DNA of 7,643 nt, from NCBI GenBank assembly GCA_005772945.1, contig SXIE01000428.1:1-7643 (forward strand), read 5' to 3'. The notes under the pieces are model-generated. The model did not search any database and was not told the DNA's origin. It was given only the letters and a program-made list of their open reading frames with translations. The position numbers and the translations under genes were made by a program. Origin of the DNA: Pseudomonadota bacterium (GTDB lineage: Bacteria; Myxococcota; UBA9042; PHBI01). The number at the start of each line of letters is the position of its first letter. Within the stretch, counting starts at the first letter, position 1. Shown here piece by piece: positions 3,972 through 7,643 of the stretch.

Positions 3972-6763
3972 AAGTGCTCATCGGCTCCATCACTTCTTTC
4001 TCGATGCGACATGTGGCGGTCGTGGGCTGTGCGGCGCTCGCGCTCGGCGCGGCGTCTTGCGGCGACGATGGCGGTCCCGAGACCACCTGCGGACCGGGCA
4101 CCGTGTTCAGCGCGTCGACGCACCAGTGCCTGCCCTCGGGCGGCGGCTTCAACATCATCGTGGACGACTTCAAGCTCGGCCAGTTCGAGATGACCGCGGT
4201 CGACGTGCCCGAGCACCTCGAGGTCGGGACGCCCGACACGCGCACCTTCACGATCAAGAACGCGGGTGAGGACGACCGCGCCGTCGTCAGCATCCGCTTC
4301 GGGATCTCCCCGGTGACCGAGCGGATCGAAGAGCTCCAGGATACGCTCGACGCGATCGACGACGATTCCCACTTCGACGCGACGTTCATCGGCGAGGTCA
4401 TCCTCGACAACCTCGCCAAGGGCGAGACGCGCAACGTCTCCTATGAGATCTCGGTGCCGAGCTCGGTCAGCGAAGGCCTCTACGGGTTCTTCTTCGCCGT
4501 CGACGAGGTGCCGCTCGTCAAGAACGAGGACGGCTCCTACGCCCTCGATCTGGCGCACGGCGACCTCGCCAAGAAGGAGGACACCGTGCGGCTCGGCTAC
4601 GCCGCGCTCCTTCACGCGCCGGCCACCGTCATCATCGGCAAGCCCGATAAGCCCAACCTGCGCCTCCTCACCGCCAAGCTCGACAACGCCAGCTTCGTCC
4701 TCGACCGCGGCGAGCGCGGCGACGATCCGATGTTCACGCTCTCGACCCGCATCAGCAGCCAGGCGCTCGACGTCACCGAGCCGGTGACCGCCAGCTTCGC
4801 GCTGCGGCTCCCGGGGCACGTCGTCGACGTGGCGGGCCAGGATCTCGGCCGGAGCGCCTTCGAGAGCGACGAGGCCTTCGACGCCGCGCCGGCCGCGACG
4901 ACGTACCGTTACGACGCCGACCGCAGCTTCCCGCTGCTCGCCCAGCGCACCGACGGGCTCGCCGCGAGCGTGACCTACCAGACGCGCTGCGTGACGCACC
5001 CTCAGATCGACGAGACGACCGGCGAGGAGACGCAGGTCGAGGAATGCGCGGTCGTCTTCGACGAGGAGGGGGTCGATGACGTCTACCAGCTCCACCTCGA
5101 CACCGCCGCCGTGCGCCTCCTCGAGACCACGCGCGCGCATCCCGACCTGAACACGGGCCTCGACGTCAACGGCGAGCTGAAGGGGACGCTCGTCCTGAAG
5201 GTCGCGACGCCGCAGGCCGAGTACCAGGGTAATGTGGCCGACAACGAGAAGGCGCTGCCGATCGTCTTCATGGCGCCCGATCTGGCCGATGACGCCGGCG
5301 ACGAGGACAAGGACGACGGCGGTGTGACCCAGGTCCCGACCGCCTGGGGCGACAGCGGACCGTACCCGTACGTCACGATGGACAATCAAAAGTCGCAGTC
5401 GTTCGGCAACGACTGGTTCGGCGCCTCGTTCGGCTTCAATACGAGCGCGAGCTACAACAAGCACCGCGACTCGGTGACGGCCCACTATAAGAAGGCGCAG
5501 GCGGAGATCCGCGCGACGTTCCTGAAGATGGGCGTGACGTTGCTCGGTGGCAGCGGCACCGTGGATTGGGGCGTCGACAAGACGACGGCCGCCTTCAAGG
5601 CCGACGCGCGCTTGACGGTCTTCGGCTACAACCTGCTGAACATGCAGTTCAACCCGTCCTTCTGCCAGACCTCGGACGGCATCACGGCGTGCCCGCTCTT
5701 CGAAGCCCAGATCGAGGAGGTCGAGAAGAACGACCCCAAGCACAAGGGCAAGACCAAGAAGCTCAGCTACTTCAAGGGCCAGGAATACGAGCAGTACTTC
5801 CAGGCCGGACCGGTGCCGCTGGTCATCATGGCGGAGGCCGGCGCCTCGCTCGGCGTGGGCGTCTACGGGCACTTCATCATCGACACGCGCAACGCGGACG
5901 TGACGAAATACGGCGTTCAATTCGCGATGGGGCCGACCGCCGAGCTGAGCGCCACCGTCTTCGGCGGCGTGTCGATCGGCGTCGCGCGCGCCGGCGTCGA
6001 GGGCTCGCTGTCGCTCATGTCGGTCAGCTTCCTGCCGTTCCTCAGGCCGCTGGCGGGCGTCAACTTCGACAAGGGGCGCGACTGCTTCAAGGCGGCCGAG
6101 GCGAGCCTCGAGTTCGAGGGGCCCTTCACGATCGCGGGGCCCTCCGGCTCGATGAGCGTGGTCGCGTATGCGGGCGTGCGCATCCGGATTTTCGGGCGGA
6201 CCTTCAAGTCCGAGAAGAAGGTCTTCAGCTTCACGATCGCGTCGTTCTCGACCTACGAACAGACCTGGAACCTCTGGGCCCTCGCGACCCCATGGAAACG
6301 GGGCCCCGGCGACTACGGCATGTGCCCGGATGCGATTCAGCCGTCGGCGACCGAGTTCTGGCGCTCGCCCACGAGCTGCGCCAACGGCTACTGCGCGAAC
6401 TCGTCGGCCAACGCGGTCGGCCTCGGCGGGCATACGCCGTCGAACGTGCTCGCCGCCTACAAGAAATCCTACACGCGCGTCGGCGGCGCCACGAACTGCG
6501 TGGACGTCCGCGCCGTCGGCACGACGCGGCTCAACCGCGATCGCCTGGTGCTCTATGACGCGGCCGGGCAGCCCCAGAACAAGGGCGCCGTGTACCGGGT
6601 GTTCGGACCGTTCAAGTTCCCCGTCGGCGCGATGTGGGGTTGGTCCGGCAGCTTCGATCAGACGCTGCGGGTCTGCTCGCCGACGGTGACGGCGGCCCTC
6701 GAGAGCGGGAGCGATGTCAGCGGGCAGCCCGGCGTGACGGTGACGTTCACGCCGGCCAACTGA
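3968..6763 (+). CDS. Large beta-rich outer-membrane or surface lipoprotein, partner of the upstream lipid-transfer-like protein
   Basis: This 931-residue protein has a type II signal (VGCAALALGAASC) with lipidated Cys31 followed by GDDGG; Asp is not at +2, so outer-membrane sorting is likely. Next is a small Cys41-GPGT...Cys54-LP module of the sort common in myxobacterial lipoproteins. Residues about 59-235 look like Ig/CARDB-type beta domains (FTIKNAGEDD; GLYGFFFAVDEV). A second beta domain follows from about 245, then an acidic linker (438-450, mostly Asp/Glu), a region 465-705 of alternating small and hydrophobic strands including GPVPLVIMAEAGASLGVGVY (614-633), and a Cys-rich C-terminus. 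The mature chain has twelve further Cys (41, 54, 341, 360, 566, 575, 706, 786, 804, 809, 844, 903), consistent with disulfides outside the cytoplasm. I do not recognise the family. The 600-700 stretch resembles the lipid-cavity sheets of animal large lipid transfer proteins, but alternating beta strands are common, so this is only a suggestion. The 4-bp overlap with the upstream gene implies stoichiometric coupled translation. Confidence 0.75.
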   Translation: MKVLIGSITSFSMRHVAVVGCAALALGAASCGDDGGPETTCGPGTVFSASTHQCLPSGGGFNIIVDDFKLGQFEMTAVDVPEHLEVGTPDTRTFTIKNAGEDDRAVVSIRFGISPVTERIEELQDTLDAIDDDSHFDATFIGEVILDNLAKGETRNVSYEISVPSSVSEGLYGFFFAVDEVPLVKNEDGSYALDLAHGDLAKKEDTVRLGYAALLHAPATVIIGKPDKPNLRLLTAKLDNASFVLDRGERGDDPMFTLSTRISSQALDVTEPVTASFALRLPGHVVDVAGQDLGRSAFESDEAFDAAPAATTYRYDADRSFPLLAQRTDGLAASVTYQTRCVTHPQIDETTGEETQVEECAVVFDEEGVDDVYQLHLDTAAVRLLETTRAHPDLNTGLDVNGELKGTLVLKVATPQAEYQGNVADNEKALPIVFMAPDLADDAGDEDKDDGGVTQVPTAWGDSGPYPYVTMDNQKSQSFGNDWFGASFGFNTSASYNKHRDSVTAHYKKAQAEIRATFLKMGVTLLGGSGTVDWGVDKTTAAFKADARLTVFGYNLLNMQFNPSFCQTSDGITACPLFEAQIEEVEKNDPKHKGKTKKLSYFKGQEYEQYFQAGPVPLVIMAEAGASLGVGVYGHFIIDTRNADVTKYGVQFAMGPTAELSATVFGGVSIGVARAGVEGSLSLMSVSFLPFLRPLAGVNFDKGRDCFKAAEASLEFEGPFTIAGPSGSMSVVAYAGVRIRIFGRTFKSEKKVFSFTIASFSTYEQTWNLWALATPWKRGPGDYGMCPDAIQPSATEFWRSPTSCANGYCANSSANAVGLGGHTPSNVLAAYKKSYTRVGGATNCVDVRAVGTTRLNRDRLVLYDAAGQPQNKGAVYRVFGPFKFPVGAMWGWSGSFDQTLRVCSPTVTAALESGSDVSGQPGVTVTFTPAN

Positions 6764-6775
6764 CCGCGGCGTGCG

Positions 6776-7643
6776 GTGCGCGGCGGGTGCAACACGGGTC
6801 GTTCGAGGAGCAGCGCGGCAGTCTCGGTGCTCGCGGTGATCCTCGGCGCTTGCACCGAGGGAGCCGAGCCGATGGCGCTCGCGACCCAGCGCGGCGCGCT
6901 CGCCGAGGGGGCGCCGACGCCAGAACTGGTGCGCCTCGACGCCGGACGGCTGCGCGCGCTCGGGGCCTTCGTGCGGGAGGACGTCGTCCGCTGCACGGGG
7001 GCGCTCATCGCCCCGCGGCGCGTGCTCACCGCGGCGCATTGCTTCGCGCGCGAGTCTGAGCTCGGCGCGTTCGACTTCGTGCCGCTGAGCGGCGATGGGC
7101 AGCGCTGGCGCCTTCCGCTCGTCGGCGTGGTGGCGCATCCGTCGCTCGACCTGGCCGTGGTCACGCTCGGGGCCGAGCTGCCGCCCGCGCTCGCGGCCAC
7201 ACCGCGTGCGGTCGGCACCGAGCCGCTCGCCGCCGAGGCCGTTGGAGAGGTCGTCGAGGTGGCGGGTGCCGGACTCGGGACGTCGGCGGGCGTGAGCTTT
7301 GGCGTCTTTGCGATCGAAGCGGTCGAGACCACGCGCGTGCAGATCGGCGGCGCGCTCCCGCGCGGGCTGTGCGCGGGTGATTCCGGCGGGCCGTTTTTCG
7401 CGGCCGAGGGCGGCGCGCCGATCCTCGCCGTCACGAGCACGAGCGCACCCGACTGCGGCACCCCGGCCTTTGGCGTGCGCACCGACGTTGCAGCGGGATG
7501 GCTCGGCGAGGTGCTAACGGCGGCGTTGCCGGCGCCCAGCGAGGGCTGCGACGAAACCCGCGATGGATCGCGCTGCGAGGGCGACCGTGCGCGCACCTGC
7601 CGCGCCGACTTCTGGCGCGACCACGATTGCAGCAGCGTGCAAC
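6776..7643 (+). CDS. Chymotrypsin-family (S1) serine protease lipoprotein, 3' end outside window
   Basis: The frame is open from the previous stop to the window end, giving about 289 residues from GTG 6776. Seen: a short basic n-region, hydrophobic core and lipobox LGAC with Cys26; LTAAHC with His88; HPSLDLAVVTL with Asp125; LCAGDSGGP with Ser203; and paired cysteines 73/89 and 199/227, matching the chymotrypsin 42-58 and 191-220 disulfides. The residue six before Ser203 (chymotrypsin 189) is Gly197 with Leu198 after it, so trypsin-like Lys/Arg preference is unlikely and an elastase-like small-residue preference is more plausible. A Cys-rich tail begins near 258 (Cys258, 267, 275, 285) and runs off the window. 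The start is uncertain: GTG 6776 has no Shine-Dalgarno, but the lipobox requires a start upstream of base 6851; GTG 6827 or 6836 would leave no basic n-region. It begins 12 bp after the lipoprotein stop, so it is likely in the same operon, and it may process the exported partners (inference). Confidence 0.85.
   Translation, partial: MRGGCNTGRSRSSAAVSVLAVILGACTEGAEPMALATQRGALAEGAPTPELVRLDAGRLRALGAFVREDVVRCTGALIAPRRVLTAAHCFARESELGAFDFVPLSGDGQRWRLPLVGVVAHPSLDLAVVTLGAELPPALAATPRAVGTEPLAAEAVGEVVEVAGAGLGTSAGVSFGVFAIEAVETTRVQIGGALPRGLCAGDSGGPFFAAEGGAPILAVTSTSAPDCGTPAFGVRTDVAAGWLGEVLTAALPAPSEGCDETRDGSRCEGDRARTCRADFWRDHDCSSVQ

Noticed and set aside
6805..6838. GAGGAG at 6805-6810 as ribosome binding site for GTG 6827 or 6836 of the protease
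   Set aside because: Spacing of 16 or more nt is too long, and those starts would remove the basic n-region needed for a lipoprotein signal peptide.
3929..7138. Long open frame on the - strand (about 1,069 codons) opposite the lipoprotein and protease genes
   Set aside because: Its product is Arg/Glu/Ala/His-rich low-complexity sequence typical of the antisense of high-GC genes. The + strand has signal peptides, lipoboxes, catalytic motifs and a strong Shine-Dalgarno.

Overview
The window is a high-GC bacterial segment (about 70% G+C by eye, GC-rich third codon positions) with every supported gene on the + strand. Two details suggest a myxobacterium or relative (Myxococcota): a lipoprotein whose mature end begins Cys-Gly-Asp-Asp-Gly followed by a Cys-Gly-Pro-Gly-Thr...Cys-Leu-Pro mini-module, and a secreted serine protease with a Cys-rich tail. 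This assignment is inference from style, not from a marker gene.

Layout. (1) 1-271: C-terminal end of aconitase (acnA-type). (2) 272-320: a short gap holding a 12-bp tandem repeat. (3) 321-1259: an alpha/beta-hydrolase of haloalkane dehalogenase type with an intact Asp-His-Asp triad. (4) 1240-1743: overlapping the hydrolase by 20 bp, an alkyltransferase-like (ATL) protein in which Trp replaces the MGMT acceptor Cys, with an unusual N-terminal extension of three 12-residue basic repeats. (5) 1744-1985: the only sizeable intergenic region, AT-richer than its surroundings, with two dyads built from the half-site GAACG; it is the likely control region for what follows. (6) 1986-3971, 3968-6763 and 6776-beyond the end: a tightly packed run of three exported proteins, namely a Cys-free periplasmic or secreted protein, a large lipoprotein joined to it by a GTGA overlap, and a chymotrypsin-fold serine protease lipoprotein cut by the window edge.

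The most interesting part is (6). Read by eye, the first protein resembles the N-terminal half (beta-barrel plus alpha-superhelix) of the animal large lipid transfer proteins (vitellogenin, MTP, apolipophorin/apoB). The translationally coupled lipoprotein is beta-rich and contains a stretch reminiscent of the lipid-cavity sheets that follow the superhelix in those animal proteins. The working hypothesis is a bacterial, two-polypeptide lipid carrier or lipid-shuttling system anchored at the outer membrane, with an associated protease. It rests on motif resemblance only and needs profile or structure comparison.

No RNA genes, CRISPR arrays, insertion sequences or convincing intrinsic terminators were seen.
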